From Helicobacter pametensis ATCC 51478 (GTDB lineage: Bacteria; Campylobacterota; Campylobacteria; Campylobacterales; Helicobacteraceae): a stretch of 64,000 nt of DNA. Both the position numbers and the translations under genes were made by a program. Where the stretch lies: NCBI RefSeq assembly GCF_000518225.1, contig NZ_JADE01000006.1, forward strand, positions 1-64,000. Reading direction: 5' to 3'. Shown here piece by piece: positions 26,776 to 36,354 of the stretch. The first letter of the stretch is position 1, and each line of letters opens with the position of its first letter. Below the pieces are notes generated by a model. The model made no database searches and was not told the DNA's origin. It was given only the letters and a program-made list of their open reading frames with translations.

Positions 26776-28001
26776 TTGCTCTCCTTGGTTATGGCAAAAC
26801 AAATCAAGCTCTTTTAAAACTTCTTAATGAACAAAAAACGCAGTGTATCGTGCTTGATGATTGCATTGTGGAGGAGAAGAAGGATGAGAGGGGGAATGTA
26901 TTTTTGCCAAGTGTCCAACGCTCTAAAATCTCTCCATCTCTTGAGATTCCCTCTCCTGGTATCCCACCTTCTCATCCGATGATTTTGGATTCTCAAAATT
27001 TGGTGAGTGAGTATGACTTTTTGCTCAAAGATCAGAAGCAAATCTGGATTAGTGGAACAAATGGCAAAACGACAACAACTGAGATGCTTGAGTGGATTTT
27101 GAGGGATTTTGGAGGGGCAAGTGGAGGAAATATCGGGACTCCTCTTGCTTCTTTGGTCGCTCAAGAGCCAAAAATTTGGATTTTGGAGACAAGTTCTTTT
27201 AGTTTGCATTATACACACTCTGTTTTTCCCAATGTCTATCTTCTATTGCCTGTGCGAGAAGATCATATCTCTTGGCATGGTAGTTTTGAGGCATATCAAA
27301 AGGCCAAACTTAGTCCGCTTGTGCGTATGTCATCAGCTTGCACAGCCTTGATCCCACGAGAGTTTGAAACATATGATGAGGTTCTCCAATCCCAAGCCAA
27401 GATCATCACCTATGAGTCAAGTCTTGATTTGGCGAGAGCATTTGGTTTTGAATTATCCAAGATTTCATTGAGTGAGCCTTTTTTGCTCGATGCTTTGCTT
27501 GCGCTATGTGGTGCTAAGGTGCTTGTGGGACGAGATTTGAGCGAGAAGCTTGCAGATTACAGAATCGGTGCTCATAAAATCGAGGAATTTTATGATCAAG
27601 GTGGGCGACTTTGGGTTGATGATTCTAAGGGAACCAATGTGGATGCGACGATTTGGGCTTTGAGGGCTTATAGAGAGAAGAAAATCTATCTGATTTTGGG
27701 AGGGGATGATAAGGGGGCAGATCTTCATCCTCTCTTTGAAGAATTGATAAATTATGATGTTGAGATTTTTGGAATCGGAAGCAATGTGTCCAAGCTACAA
27801 AAGCTCTCGGTAGATTTTGAGATCCCCTTTCATCCATGCTTTCAGCTTGAGTGTGCGGTGCAAGAGATTTCATTGAGACATTCTTTGGAAAGTGTGGCTT
27901 TGCTCTCTCCTGCCGCAGCAAGTCTTGATCAATTTTCATCTTACAAAGAGCGAGGAGAGTTATTTCAGAAAATGGCACAAGTTTTGGGAAAAAGCTTATA
28001 A
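26772..28001 (+). CDS. murD: UDP-N-acetylmuramoyl-L-alanine--D-glutamate ligase
   Basis: Cytoplasmic Mur ligase adding D-Glu to UDP-MurNAc-L-Ala. The 409 residues are somewhat short for MurD (E. coli 438) but typical of Helicobacter. The ATP loop [13 protein letters not shown] is at 93-106, followed by ETSSFSL and the substrate region [17 protein letters not shown]. Translation is coupled to mraY by the ATGA overlap. tRNA-Phe begins 26 nt after the stop. Confidence 0.95.
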   Translation: MIALLGYGKTNQALLKLLNEQKTQCIVLDDCIVEEKKDERGNVFLPSVQRSKISPSLEIPSPGIPPSHPMILDSQNLVSEYDFLLKDQKQIWISGTNGKTTTTEMLEWILRDFGGASGGNIGTPLASLVAQEPKIWILETSSFSLHYTHSVFPNVYLLLPVREDHISWHGSFEAYQKAKLSPLVRMSSACTALIPREFETYDEVLQSQAKIITYESSLDLARAFGFELSKISLSEPFLLDALLALCGAKVLVGRDLSEKLADYRIGAHKIEEFYDQGGRLWVDDSKGTNVDATIWALRAYREKKIYLILGGDDKGADLHPLFEELINYDVEIFGIGSNVSKLQKLSVDFEIPFHPCFQLECAVQEISLRHSLESVALLSPAAASLDQFSSYKERGELFQKMAQVLGKSL

Positions 28002-28027
28002 AATTTGATACAATTTCATCTTCATTT

Positions 28028-28103
28028 GGCTTGATAGCTCAGTCGGTAGAGCAGAAGACTGAAAATCTTCGTGTCGGTGGTTCGATTCCGCCTCAAGCCA
28101 CCA
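28028..28103 (+). tRNA. tRNA-Phe (GAA)
   Basis: 76-nt cloverleaf with encoded CCA. Acceptor GGCTTGA/TCAAGCC, D-arm GCTC...GAGC, anticodon stem GAAGA/TCTTC with loop CTGAAAA (anticodon GAA), and T-arm GGTGG-TTCGATT-CCGCC. Lies between murD and the yeiH-like gene on the same strand. Confidence 0.97.
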
Positions 28104-28160
28104 CTTCTATTATCTCCGCGTCTTACCCAATCATCATTTACTTTAATTGAGGAAATAAAC

Positions 28161-29300
28161 ATGAAACATCATACACATCAAAAAACGGGATTTTTTAGAC
28201 ATTGGTCCAACATCATTTCATCTAATTTTAGAGGATTGGTCTTTGTAGGTGCCATTGTTTTGCTTTCGATTTTGCTTGCTGGCAATCAAGCTATCCATGA
28301 TAGTACGCATTTGGCTGCGACAGCCTTTGCGATTCTCATCGGTGCTTTTTTGTCTCCCATTTTTTTCAAATATCAGCATACTCTTCAGGCTGGAGTGCAT
28401 TTTAGTGCCAAGAAGCTCCTGCGTCTTGGGATTATCTTATATGGATTCAATGTGACTTTGACTGAGCTTGCTGGGGTGGGGATTTGGGGGGTTTTGATTT
28501 CACTTATTGTGATTGTTGTAATCTTTAGTCTTGCTGTATTTGCTGGTCCCAGACTCTTTGGATTGGATAAAGAAACTTCGATGCTCGTGGGAGCTGGAAG
28601 TGCGATTTGTGGTGCTGCTGCTGTTTTGGCATTGGAATCAAGTCTAAAATCAGATTCTTTTAAGGGCGTTGTTGCTGTTGGAAGTGTTGTGATCTTTGGA
28701 CTAATCCTAATGTTTCTTTTTCCTATCCTTTATGCTATGGGTTTGATTCCCGCTCTAGATGCAAATGGAATGGGCGTGATGATGGGGGCTGTGCTTCATG
28801 AGGTCGCAAATGTCGCTGGTGCGGCAGAAATGGCTAAAGATATGGCGAATGGTGAGTTTTCTCAAAGTGCGGCAAATATTGCAATTATTATCAAAATGAC
28901 ACGCGTGATTTTGCTTGTCCCTTTTTTGCTCATTGTGACTTATTTGTTTGTCAAAGATCAAGCTCACAAACCACATGAGTATGGAAAAACACAGAAGACC
29001 ATTCAAATCCCTTGGTTTGCTTTTGCATTTCTTGGAATGATTGTCATCAATACCTATTTGAGCCAAGTTTCAGAACAGAGTTTATTTGGGGCATTGACTT
29101 TTGGGGATCTGATTGCTTATGGGAAGTTTTTGTGCATGCTTTGTATTGTTTTTGCGATGGCTGCCCTTGGCCTTCAGATTGATTTCAAAAAATTTATCAA
29201 GTCTGGAGGGAAAGCATTTGGATTGGCTCTCTTATTGTGTATAGTTCTAGTCTTTGGGGGATATCTGCTAACTTTGGCTTTTAAAGGAGTTTTATGGTAG
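28161..29300 (+). CDS. YeiH-family putative sulfate exporter (UPF0324)
   Basis: A 379-residue inner-membrane protein with about ten hydrophobic helices. Family motifs of YeiH/YadS-type proteins are visible: FYKYQ-like FFKYQHTLQAGVHFSAKKLLRLGIILYG split across the first third, then GAGSAICGAAAVLA and GAVLHEVANVAGAA. From the ATG at 28161 there is a GAGGA ribosome site; the frame is open back into the tRNA gene but that part is not coding. The family is annotated as a sulfate exporter on thin evidence, so substrate is uncertain. The thioredoxin-like gene starts inside its last codons. Confidence 0.85.
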   Translation: MKHHTHQKTGFFRHWSNIISSNFRGLVFVGAIVLLSILLAGNQAIHDSTHLAATAFAILIGAFLSPIFFKYQHTLQAGVHFSAKKLLRLGIILYGFNVTLTELAGVGIWGVLISLIVIVVIFSLAVFAGPRLFGLDKETSMLVGAGSAICGAAAVLALESSLKSDSFKGVVAVGSVVIFGLILMFLFPILYAMGLIPALDANGMGVMMGAVLHEVANVAGAAEMAKDMANGEFSQSAANIAIIIKMTRVILLVPFLLIVTYLFVKDQAHKPHEYGKTQKTIQIPWFAFAFLGMIVINTYLSQVSEQSLFGALTFGDLIAYGKFLCMLCIVFAMAALGLQIDFKKFIKSGGKAFGLALLLCIVLVFGGYLLTLAFKGVLW

Positions 29301-29614
29301 AGATGATTGATGCATTGCGCTATCAAGAGGTGAGCAAGAGTGAAAATTGCTTGATTGTTTTTGGTGCGAGCTGGTGTCGTGATTGCGTGCGTGTTGAGCC
29401 ATTTTTGAAAGAATTGAGTGAAGAAATGGATGGAGTGCTTAAGATCTACAAGGTAGATTCTAGTATAGAGGAAGAATTGAGTGCAGCGCTCAATATTCGC
29501 TCGATCCCTACATTGATTTTTTATCGTGATGGTCTTGAGGTTGGCACAAGAATCATAGAACCAAAGACAAAGCAAATCATTGCTGATGAAATTGATAAAA
29601 ATTTCAAAAGCTAA
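29294..29614 (+). CDS. Thioredoxin-like protein
   Basis: A 106-residue thioredoxin-fold protein without a signal peptide. The active site is WCRDC (Cys pair) instead of the thioredoxin WCGPC, and the cis-proline region is RSIPTLIFYRDG. The ATG at 29294 overlaps the yeiH-like stop by 7 nt with AAAGGAG just upstream, so the two are co-translated. The non-standard CRDC motif suggests a dedicated rather than general reductase; no partner is evident beyond the membrane protein. Confidence 0.85.
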   Translation: MVEMIDALRYQEVSKSENCLIVFGASWCRDCVRVEPFLKELSEEMDGVLKIYKVDSSIEEELSAALNIRSIPTLIFYRDGLEVGTRIIEPKTKQIIADEIDKNFKS

Positions 29615-29635
29615 GCTTTAAAATAGGGGGAGGGG

Positions 29636-29654
29636 GAGACTAAAAGTCTCTTTT
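29636..29654 (+). terminator. Terminator after the thioredoxin-like gene
   Basis: GAGACT-AAA-AGTCTC followed by TTTT. It lies 22 nt after the stop and overlaps the 3' end of the convergent cheW gene. Short stem and only four T residues. Confidence 0.5.
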
Positions 29655-30128
29655 GAGTAATTCCTCTGCTTTTAAAATCGTGATCAATCGATCTTTGTAT
29701 TTTCCGATTCCATAAATCATCGGATCATCGCCCTGAGTGATACCATAATCAATCTCATCATCTTTGAGATGAATGGCTTCTGTAAGCTTGTCAATCAAAA
29801 AGCCAATGGTTTGCTCCTGATGCTTGATCACCAAAATACGCATATCTTCATCAAGGCTTTTTTGTTCCAATCCAAATTTTTGACCCAGATCAATGAGAGG
29901 GAGAATATTGCCCCTTAGATTAAAAACACCCAAAACATAGCGAGGCACAAAAGGAATGCGTGTGTATTCTAATGGCTTGACGATTTCTTGGATATTGAGA
30001 ATGGGGATTGCAAATTCTTCATGTCCTATGATAAATCCAATGACCTGTAGGGTTTGATTTTGGATTTCTTTTTGAGATTGGCGTTGGGTTTGTTGATGAA
30101 AAATTTCTTGCATTGTTTTTTGATTCAT
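29640..30128 (-). CDS. cheW: Chemotaxis coupling protein CheW
   Basis: A 162-residue CheW-domain scaffold linking chemoreceptors to CheA at the inner membrane. Motifs: VIGFIIGHEEFAIPILNIQEIV, PFVPRYVLGVFNLRGNILPLIDL and GKYKDRLITILKAEELL. An N-terminal Q-rich stretch of about 25 residues precedes the domain. It follows cheA by 10 nt on the same strand, so the two are in one operon. Confidence 0.94.
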   Translation of the reverse strand: MNQKTMQEIFHQQTQRQSQKEIQNQTLQVIGFIIGHEEFAIPILNIQEIVKPLEYTRIPFVPRYVLGVFNLRGNILPLIDLGQKFGLEQKSLDEDMRILVIKHQEQTIGFLIDKLTEAIHLKDDEIDYGITQGDDPMIYGIGKYKDRLITILKAEELLKRDF

Positions 30129-30138
30129 ATTGATCTCC

Positions 30139-32379
30139 TCACTGATCTAGCTCAAGGCTTTTGCAAACAACTTTAAGTAGAAATTCTTTGGAATAGGGCT
30201 TGGTGATGTATTCAGTCATTCCAGATTCTGCACCTTTGATACGGCTATGGCGTGAGTTTAGATTTGTGATGGCAATCAATGGCGTGTGTCTAAAGCGATT
30301 GATTTTTCTGATTTGGTTGGCAAGGGTGTAGCCATCCATATTGGGCATCTCAATATCAATCAAAATCGCATCAAAATGACTTTGATTCTTTTTGAGTATT
30401 TGAAGTGCTTCCAGCCCATCGCTAGCTTCATGGATAGAGATCCCAATAGCTTTGAGAGTATCTCTTGCAATATGGCGATAAGTCACGCTGTCATCTACAA
30501 TCAAAATCTTAAAATCACTTGGCTTTTTTTGCAAAAGTTCTTGTTGTTTGATTTCAATTTTTTTGTAGAGATTGATTTTTGTATCTCGCCCCATTTGCAT
30601 GATTGCCACTACATCAACAATCAAAGTAATCTTTCCATCACCACGCACAGTTGCTCCAGCAATCCCTTGGATATTTTTGAGATATTCTCCCAAGGATTTA
30701 ATCACGACTTCTTCTTGTCCTATGAGATGATCGACGATGATTCCCATCTTTTGGTTGGCTAGGCCGATGATGACGACATAGAATTCCCTTGCTCTTCCAA
30801 AATCATTTTCAATCTGAAAGAGATCTGCCATATGCACCAGCGGGAGAACTTCATTTCTAAGCTTTAAAACGCTTTTGCCATCGATGGTATAAATCTCTAC
30901 TTGAGAAATTTTGATGGTTTCAAGAACAGAAGAAAGTGGGATGGCATAAAATTCATCTTGAAGACTGATGATGAGAGCTTGAATGATGGCTAGTGTGAGA
31001 GGGATTTTGAGCTTGAGTGTCGTGCCAAGTTTGGGTTTTGATTCGATATCGATGATTCCATTGAGTTTTTCGATGTTGGATTTGACGACATCCATTCCTA
31101 CTCCTCGCCCAGAGATATTGGTCAGAGTAGATGCTGTAGAGAAGCCTGCTTTGAAAATCAGTGAGAAGGCATCCTGATCTGTCATATTGGCTGCATCGTG
31201 TTTGTTAATCAAATCTTTTTCAAGAGCTTTGGATTTGAGTATTTCAGGATCTAGTCCTTTTCCATCATCTTGAATTTCAATGACGATATGATTACCTTCG
31301 TTGTAGGCTTTGAGTTGAATCTTGCCCATCTCGCTTTTGCCATTTTGCAATCGTTCTTTGGGGGGTTCGATGCCATGATCACAAGAGTTTCTGATGATAT
31401 GCACCAAGGGATCCCCAATCTCTTCAATGATGGATTTATCAAGCTCTGTTTCTTCTCCACTTATGACCAATTCAATCTGTTTGTTGAGTTCTCGTGCCAA
31501 ATCCCTCACCATACGGGGAAATTTGCTAAATACTTTGACAATGGGAAGCATTCTTGTCTTCATCACAGCAAGTTGAAGATCTGTGGTGACTGTGGAGATG
31601 GAGCTTACGATTTGATTGAGTTCATCACTCAGTGTTGCATTATTGCGCCTATCATTGATATCGCCATGGATTCTCAAAAGGCGATTTTTGCTTAGCACAA
31701 GCTCTCCAATTAGATTCATGAGGTGATCTAATCTCTTGACATCAACGCGCACAGTTTGCTCAATCATAGTGCTTGGCATTTTGTCATCTGATTGTTCTAT
31801 GTGAGGTGTTGTGGTTGGGGGTTGTTGGATTTTTTGTTTGTTTTGGCGCTTTTGACGATCCAGCTCTTGACGCTCTTTAAGTAGTCGCTCTATCTCTGCT
31901 TCAACTTCTTCTTCAGATAGATGAGAATAGTCTTCTTCCTCTGCTTGGATTGATTGTGGGATTTCTTGAGTGAGATTTATTTCTTGGATAGATTGATTAG
32001 AGATGGCTTGAAGTTTTGTGATGATGGGCTGGATATCAGAGCTGTGATTGTCTTTGCCGCTTTGTTTGATCTCTTCAAGAAGCATTTTCATACAATCAGT
32101 GGATTCCAAGATAATATCCATCACTTGATGGGTGATGGCCAGATCTCCTTTTCTGGCTTGATTGAGGACATCCTCCATATTGTGTGTGAGGCGTGTAAGA
32201 AATTCAAATCCCAAAAAGGAACTTGAGCCTTTGATTGTATGTGCGATTCTAAAAATACGATTGAGGAGTTCTAAATCTCTTGGATGTGCTTCTAGTTCGA
32301 TGAGATCTTGATCAAGCTGTTCAACTAGCTCAAAACTTTCAACTAAAAAATCTTCAAGAATTTCTTGCATTTCATCCAT
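30139..32379 (-). CDS. cheA: Chemotaxis histidine kinase CheA with fused CheY-like receiver
   Basis: A 746-residue CheAY. Domains in order: Hpt with phosphorylated H47 (RIAHTIKGSSSFLGF), Q/K-rich linker, dimerisation domain (RLDHLMNLIGELVLSKNRL), ATPase domain (HIIRNSCDHGIEPP, DDGKGLD, GRGVGMDVVKSNI), CheW-like domain, and a C-terminal receiver (ILIVDDSVTYR, LIDIEMPNMDGY, KPYSKEF). The receiver fusion is the normal Helicobacter/Campylobacter arrangement and may act as a phosphate sink. The start at 32379 was preferred to 32397 because AGAGG precedes it and the family begins MDE/MDD. Confidence 0.95.
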   Translation of the reverse strand: MDEMQEILEDFLVESFELVEQLDQDLIELEAHPRDLELLNRIFRIAHTIKGSSSFLGFEFLTRLTHNMEDVLNQARKGDLAITHQVMDIILESTDCMKMLLEEIKQSGKDNHSSDIQPIITKLQAISNQSIQEINLTQEIPQSIQAEEEDYSHLSEEEVEAEIERLLKERQELDRQKRQNKQKIQQPPTTTPHIEQSDDKMPSTMIEQTVRVDVKRLDHLMNLIGELVLSKNRLLRIHGDINDRRNNATLSDELNQIVSSISTVTTDLQLAVMKTRMLPIVKVFSKFPRMVRDLARELNKQIELVISGEETELDKSIIEEIGDPLVHIIRNSCDHGIEPPKERLQNGKSEMGKIQLKAYNEGNHIVIEIQDDGKGLDPEILKSKALEKDLINKHDAANMTDQDAFSLIFKAGFSTASTLTNISGRGVGMDVVKSNIEKLNGIIDIESKPKLGTTLKLKIPLTLAIIQALIISLQDEFYAIPLSSVLETIKISQVEIYTIDGKSVLKLRNEVLPLVHMADLFQIENDFGRAREFYVVIIGLANQKMGIIVDHLIGQEEVVIKSLGEYLKNIQGIAGATVRGDGKITLIVDVVAIMQMGRDTKINLYKKIEIKQQELLQKKPSDFKILIVDDSVTYRHIARDTLKAIGISIHEASDGLEALQILKKNQSHFDAILIDIEMPNMDGYTLANQIRKINRFRHTPLIAITNLNSRHSRIKGAESGMTEYITKPYSKEFLLKVVCKSLELDQ

Positions 32380-32421
32380 AGACTGACCTCTGATCATTGT
32401 AGTTTTTGGGTAATTATAGAT

Positions 32422-33135
32422 TTATTTCAAAACTGTTTGGATTTCAATTCCCTTGGGTTCAAAATAGAAGGAGGGAAGGGAGATGTATTGGATTCCATAG
32501 AGTTCAAGTTTTTTACCTATATGAAAGTGTCCTTCTATGATGCCATCAAAGGGGGTCGGGCTATATTCTTTGTAGGCTTCAATACGGCTTGATGCAAATT
32601 CAAAAAAATGAAAAGGATGCTGTTTGATGGGTTTGTTGGTAAGTTTGCTCTCAATTTCAAGATAAATCTCTCCAGCACTTAAATAATCGATGACTTGCAA
32701 TAGTTTTGGAATATTTGTGAGAGTTTTGATATAGAGCTCGTATTTGGATGAGAGGAAGAGATCTCCATGTGCAAGGAGATAGGATTTGTTTTGATAGGCG
32801 CAAAGAGTGGGCTGCTTTGTGCGTGGGATAAATATAGTTTGTTTGAGAAGTTTGGTTTGCTTGATGTGATGGAGGAAAAAGTCATGATTTCCCTCAAACC
32901 AAATGATTTGCACGCCTTTTGTTTCAAGTCGATTTAGGGCTGTGAGGAGAGATAGGTTACTTTTGATGCTACTTTTGAGATTGCCCAAAAGAACTTGAGC
33001 GATATCTCCCATAAGAATAAGTTGGCTTGGAGGGGAATCTAAAAGTAGGTCTAAATAATCCAAAATTCCTCTAGCTTTTGCACTAAAGTGAGAATCGGCA
33101 ATCAAAATCGCATCAGGATTGAGATCAAGGGACAT
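32422..33135 (-). CDS. Calcineurin-like phosphoesterase, LpxH-type
   Basis: A 237-residue metallophosphoesterase with the metal motifs in order: ADSHF, GDI, GNHDF, AHGD and EGHFHIG. The family resembles UDP-2,3-diacylglucosamine hydrolase (LpxH), the enzyme making lipid X for lipid A. The DSHF and GNHDF spacing fits, but LpxH identity is not certain without alignment. The ATG at 33135 overlaps argC by 11 nt; the longer frame to 33189 runs through argC. It lies in a glmU-argC-phosphoesterase-cheA order on the minus strand. Confidence 0.75.
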   Translation of the reverse strand: MSLDLNPDAILIADSHFSAKARGILDYLDLLLDSPPSQLILMGDIAQVLLGNLKSSIKSNLSLLTALNRLETKGVQIIWFEGNHDFFLHHIKQTKLLKQTIFIPRTKQPTLCAYQNKSYLLAHGDLFLSSKYELYIKTLTNIPKLLQVIDYLSAGEIYLEIESKLTNKPIKQHPFHFFEFASSRIEAYKEYSPTPFDGIIEGHFHIGKKLELYGIQYISLPSFYFEPKGIEIQTVLK

Positions 33136-34132
33136 AGGCAATCTTTGGGATTCCAAGTTCTTGAGGGAGATCAAACATGAGATTGGCATTGACTAGGGCT
33201 TGGGAGCTTGCACCTCTTAAGAGATTGTCAATGCTACTACTGATAAATAAATCTCTTCCCAAAACCTTGGCAAAAATATCACAAAAATGTGTGCCACTGA
33301 CATATTTGACTTCTGGTGGCGTGGATCGAATACGGATAAAAGGGTGAGAATCATAGGCTTGTGTGAGGACTTCTATGGGATCAAGTGGAGCTTTGAGTTT
33401 AGCATAGATACTCACGAGCATCCCGCGAGTGAAAGGGCAAAGATGGGGGACAAAATTGACTTGCAGAGAATGATTGCCAAAGTGCTGAATCTTTTCTTCT
33501 ATTTCAATTTGATGGCGATGATTGAGTGGAGAGTAGGCAAAAAGATTTTCATTGATTCTGCTGTAATGGCTTGTTGGGCTTGGATTTTTGCCCGCACCGC
33601 TCACTCCACTTTTGGCATCTACAAAAATGCTTTCTCCATCGATTTTTGAGATAAAAGGCAGGATTCCCAAAAGTGTGGCTGTGGGATAACATCCAGGATT
33701 GGCAACCAAAGAGGCTTGTTTGATTTGCTGGACATTCCACTCAGGAAGTCCATAGATAGCATGTGCTAGATTTTTGGGATCAAGATGGGGGCAGTAATTG
33801 GTCTCATAGTTTTCCAAACTCAAACGGTAATCAGCAGATAGATCAACAACCTTTACTCCAAGTTCAAGGAGTTTTTGGGCATATTCCATGGCACTTTTGT
33901 GAGGTAGTGCCAAAAATACAAGCTTGCATCTGGATGCAATGCTTTTACAATCGCTTTCTTGAACTTCTTGAGAAAAAACACCCAAAAGCGAGGGATGGAT
34001 AGAGTGAATCTCTTCTTCTGAAGATCCTCCAAGATAGGCGATTTCAAAGATGGGATGAGAGAGTAAGAGCTTGATAAGCTCCAAACCCGTGTATCCACTG
34101 ACTCCAATGATTCCAACAGGAATTTTGTTCAT
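33125..34132 (-). CDS. argC: N-acetyl-gamma-glutamyl-phosphate reductase
   Basis: NADPH-dependent reductase of the arginine pathway. The 335 residues include the N-terminal dinucleotide motif GIIGVSGYTGLEL and the active-site cysteine motif VANPGCYPTATLLG. The ATG overlaps the glmU stop by 4 nt. argB, the preceding pathway step, lies far away at 58 kb, so arginine genes are dispersed here. Confidence 0.96.
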   Translation of the reverse strand: MNKIPVGIIGVSGYTGLELIKLLLSHPIFEIAYLGGSSEEEIHSIHPSLLGVFSQEVQESDCKSIASRCKLVFLALPHKSAMEYAQKLLELGVKVVDLSADYRLSLENYETNYCPHLDPKNLAHAIYGLPEWNVQQIKQASLVANPGCYPTATLLGILPFISKIDGESIFVDAKSGVSGAGKNPSPTSHYSRINENLFAYSPLNHRHQIEIEEKIQHFGNHSLQVNFVPHLCPFTRGMLVSIYAKLKAPLDPIEVLTQAYDSHPFIRIRSTPPEVKYVSGTHFCDIFAKVLGRDLFISSSIDNLLRGASSQALVNANLMFDLPQELGIPKIAYVP

Positions 34133-35436
34133 TTTTTCTCCTTAAAAAACATAAAAAATCCATCTGCGATATTTTTTTGATCACTTCTTGAGATGACTAG
34201 ATCTCCTTCTTTAGAGTCTTTTCTCACTGTGCTTCCTGCCCCAATGAGCGTGTGATCAGCAAGTTTGAGTGGAGCGATGAGCTGACAATCAGAGCCTACA
34301 AATACATTTTTGCCAATGAGTGTTTTGTGCTTAGTCTTGCCATCATAATTGCAAGTGATGACTCCAGCACCAATATTGCTTCCTTCACCAATTTCACTAT
34401 CTCCAAGGTAGCTCAAATGCCCTGCTTTTATACCACTAAGATGGGAATTTTTGACTTCTACAAAGTTGCCAATATGGGAATTTTCTATTCTGCACTTTGG
34501 GCGGATATGTGCCATGGGTCCAATATCGCTTGAGATGATTTGAGAATCTCTGATGACACTATGAGCTTTGATGTGAGAATTTTGAATCAAAGTTTTACCC
34601 AAAAGTTGCACACCTTGCTCGATTTCACACTCTCCCTCAAATCTCACGCTTTTTTCAAGATAGATTGTGTGAGGTAAGTGCATAATCACCCCATCTTTCA
34701 TGGCTTTTTTTCTTAAGCGATTAAGCATAATCTCTTGGGCTTGAGCAAGTTGAGATTTGTCATTGATTCCACTAAACTCTTCTTCGCTCACATCAATGCT
34801 TGAGATGGAGATCTCATCTTGTGAGGCAAATTTAATCACATCGGTAAGATAGTATTCTTTTTGGGCATTTTGATTGCTGAGTTTGGGAAGATAGGATTCT
34901 AAAACATCACGATCAAAGCAATATATGCCAGAATTGATTGTGCAGACTTCTTTCTCATCTTGGGTGGCATCTTTTTCTTCTATGATTTTTTGCACCCTTC
35001 CTTCCTTGAGGATCACGCGTCCATAGCCAAAGGGGTTTGAGCTGTGAATCACACCCATGCTAATGGGTGAGTTGGAGAAAAAAGGCGTAAGTGAGGAGGG
35101 AGTGATCAGTGGCATATCTCCATTTAGAATAAGAAGCTTGGGGTATTTTGTTGAAAGAAGTTTTTTATCTTGAAGAAGTGCCCCTCCTGTGCCAGGAAAA
35201 TTGGCATGATCTTGGATGTGAAATGAGAGTGTGCTAGGGAAACGCTGCTCACAGACCTGTCGAATCTTATCAGCCTGATGATAGAGGATGATATGCACAT
35301 CATCGCTAAGCTCCAATGCACACTCAATGCTATAAAACAATAACTCTTCACCACAAATTTTGTGAAGTACCTTGGGTGTATCAGATTTCATTCTAGTGCC
35401 ACTTCCGGCAGCTAGGATAACTACTGAGAGATTCAT
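34129..35436 (-). CDS. glmU: Bifunctional UDP-GlcNAc pyrophosphorylase / GlcN-1-P acetyltransferase
   Basis: Makes UDP-GlcNAc for peptidoglycan and lipid A. The N-terminal pyrophosphorylase domain begins LAAGSGTRMKSDTPKVLHKI. The C-terminal left-handed beta-helix acetyltransferase has isoleucine/glycine-rich hexapeptides and the motif GVITCNYDGKTKHKTLIG. The 435 residues match Helicobacter GlmU. A TATAAT lies 24 nt upstream on the minus strand, so glmU likely heads the unit running to cheW. Confidence 0.96.
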   Translation of the reverse strand: MNLSVVILAAGSGTRMKSDTPKVLHKICGEELLFYSIECALELSDDVHIILYHQADKIRQVCEQRFPSTLSFHIQDHANFPGTGGALLQDKKLLSTKYPKLLILNGDMPLITPSSLTPFFSNSPISMGVIHSSNPFGYGRVILKEGRVQKIIEEKDATQDEKEVCTINSGIYCFDRDVLESYLPKLSNQNAQKEYYLTDVIKFASQDEISISSIDVSEEEFSGINDKSQLAQAQEIMLNRLRKKAMKDGVIMHLPHTIYLEKSVRFEGECEIEQGVQLLGKTLIQNSHIKAHSVIRDSQIISSDIGPMAHIRPKCRIENSHIGNFVEVKNSHLSGIKAGHLSYLGDSEIGEGSNIGAGVITCNYDGKTKHKTLIGKNVFVGSDCQLIAPLKLADHTLIGAGSTVRKDSKEGDLVISRSDQKNIADGFFMFFKEKK

Positions 35437-35459
35437 ATCATTCCTTAAGCGATGATTTC

Positions 35460-35465
35460 ATTATA
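35460..35465 (-). promoter_or_regulatory. -10 box for the glmU unit
   Basis: TATAAT on the minus strand, 24 nt before the glmU ATG. It is back-to-back with the plus-strand fliP promoter 43 bp away. Confidence 0.5.
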
Positions 35466-35507
35466 AAAGATTCTATCACAAACTCCTTTTTGAGGGAAAA
35501 AGGAAGC

Positions 35508-35513
35508 TATAAT
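35508..35513 (+). promoter_or_regulatory. -10 box for fliP
   Basis: TATAAT in AGCTATAATC; the predicted transcript start near 35520 gives a leader of about 40 nt to the proposed TTG start of fliP. No sigma54 (TGGCAC-N5-TTGC) or obvious sigma28 element was seen. Confidence 0.45.
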
Positions 35514-35560
35514 CAAAGATTTGAAATTTGATTCTTATCTTAGCACACAGGATACTAGGC

Positions 35561-36289
35561 TTGAAAAAACTATTCTTCATGCTTGTTTTTGGAGTTTTTG
35601 TTTATGCACAAACGCAGATTCCTACAGTGAATCTCTCTTTGAGTGCGCCTAATGAGCCTCAAGAACTGGTCAATACGCTCAATGTTGTGATCGTGATGAC
35701 TTTGCTTGTGCTTGCGCCATCGCTTATCTTAGTGATGACAAGCTTTACGCGCATCGTGATTGTCTTTGCTTTTTTGAGAACAGCACTGGGAACACAACAA
35801 ACTCCCCCCGCTCAAGTGCTTGTAAGCCTTGCGCTGATTCTGACTTTCTTCATCATGGAGCCAACAGCAAGGAAGGCTTATGAAGAGGGGATCAGTCCCT
35901 ATATTGAGAAACAAATCTCCTATGAGGTGGCATTTGAGAGAGGTGTCAAACCATTTAAGGAATTTATGCTGCAAAATACGCGCGAGAAGGATTTGGCATT
36001 GTTTTATAGAATCCGTGGGATTGAGAATCCAAATAGCGTGGATGATGTGCCTTTGACGACTTTGATTCCTGCTTTTTTGATTAGTGAGCTTAAGACTGCT
36101 TTTCAGATCGGATTTTTGCTCTATCTGCCGTTTTTGGTGATTGATATGGTGGTGAGCTCTATTTTGATGGCGATGGGGATGATGATGTTGCCTCCTGTGA
36201 TGATTTCACTCCCTTTTAAAATTTTGGTGTTTGTGCTTGTGGATGGATTTAATCTGCTTGTAGGGAATCTCGTCGCTGGTTTTAGATAG
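35561..36289 (+). CDS. fliP: Flagellar type III export protein FliP
   Basis: Membrane component of the flagellar export gate. It has 242 residues from a TTG at 35561: a short signal-like N-terminus (KKLFFMLVFGVFVYAQ), then helices with MTSFTRIVIVFAFLRTALGTQQTPP and SELKTAFQIGFLLYLPFLVIDMVV, which are strongly conserved. The TTG follows AGGATACTAGG; ATG alternatives are 35579 (inside the signal segment) and 35528 (no ribosome site, upstream extension not conserved). Start choice is moderately uncertain. Confidence 0.93.
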   Translation: MKKLFFMLVFGVFVYAQTQIPTVNLSLSAPNEPQELVNTLNVVIVMTLLVLAPSLILVMTSFTRIVIVFAFLRTALGTQQTPPAQVLVSLALILTFFIMEPTARKAYEEGISPYIEKQISYEVAFERGVKPFKEFMLQNTREKDLALFYRIRGIENPNSVDDVPLTTLIPAFLISELKTAFQIGFLLYLPFLVIDMVVSSILMAMGMMMLPPVMISLPFKILVFVLVDGFNLLVGNLVAGFR

Positions 36290-36354
36290 CTTTGAGAATT
36301 TGATTTGGCATTCGCAGAATTGCAAAGACTAAAGGTTTTGAATAAGGAGAGATT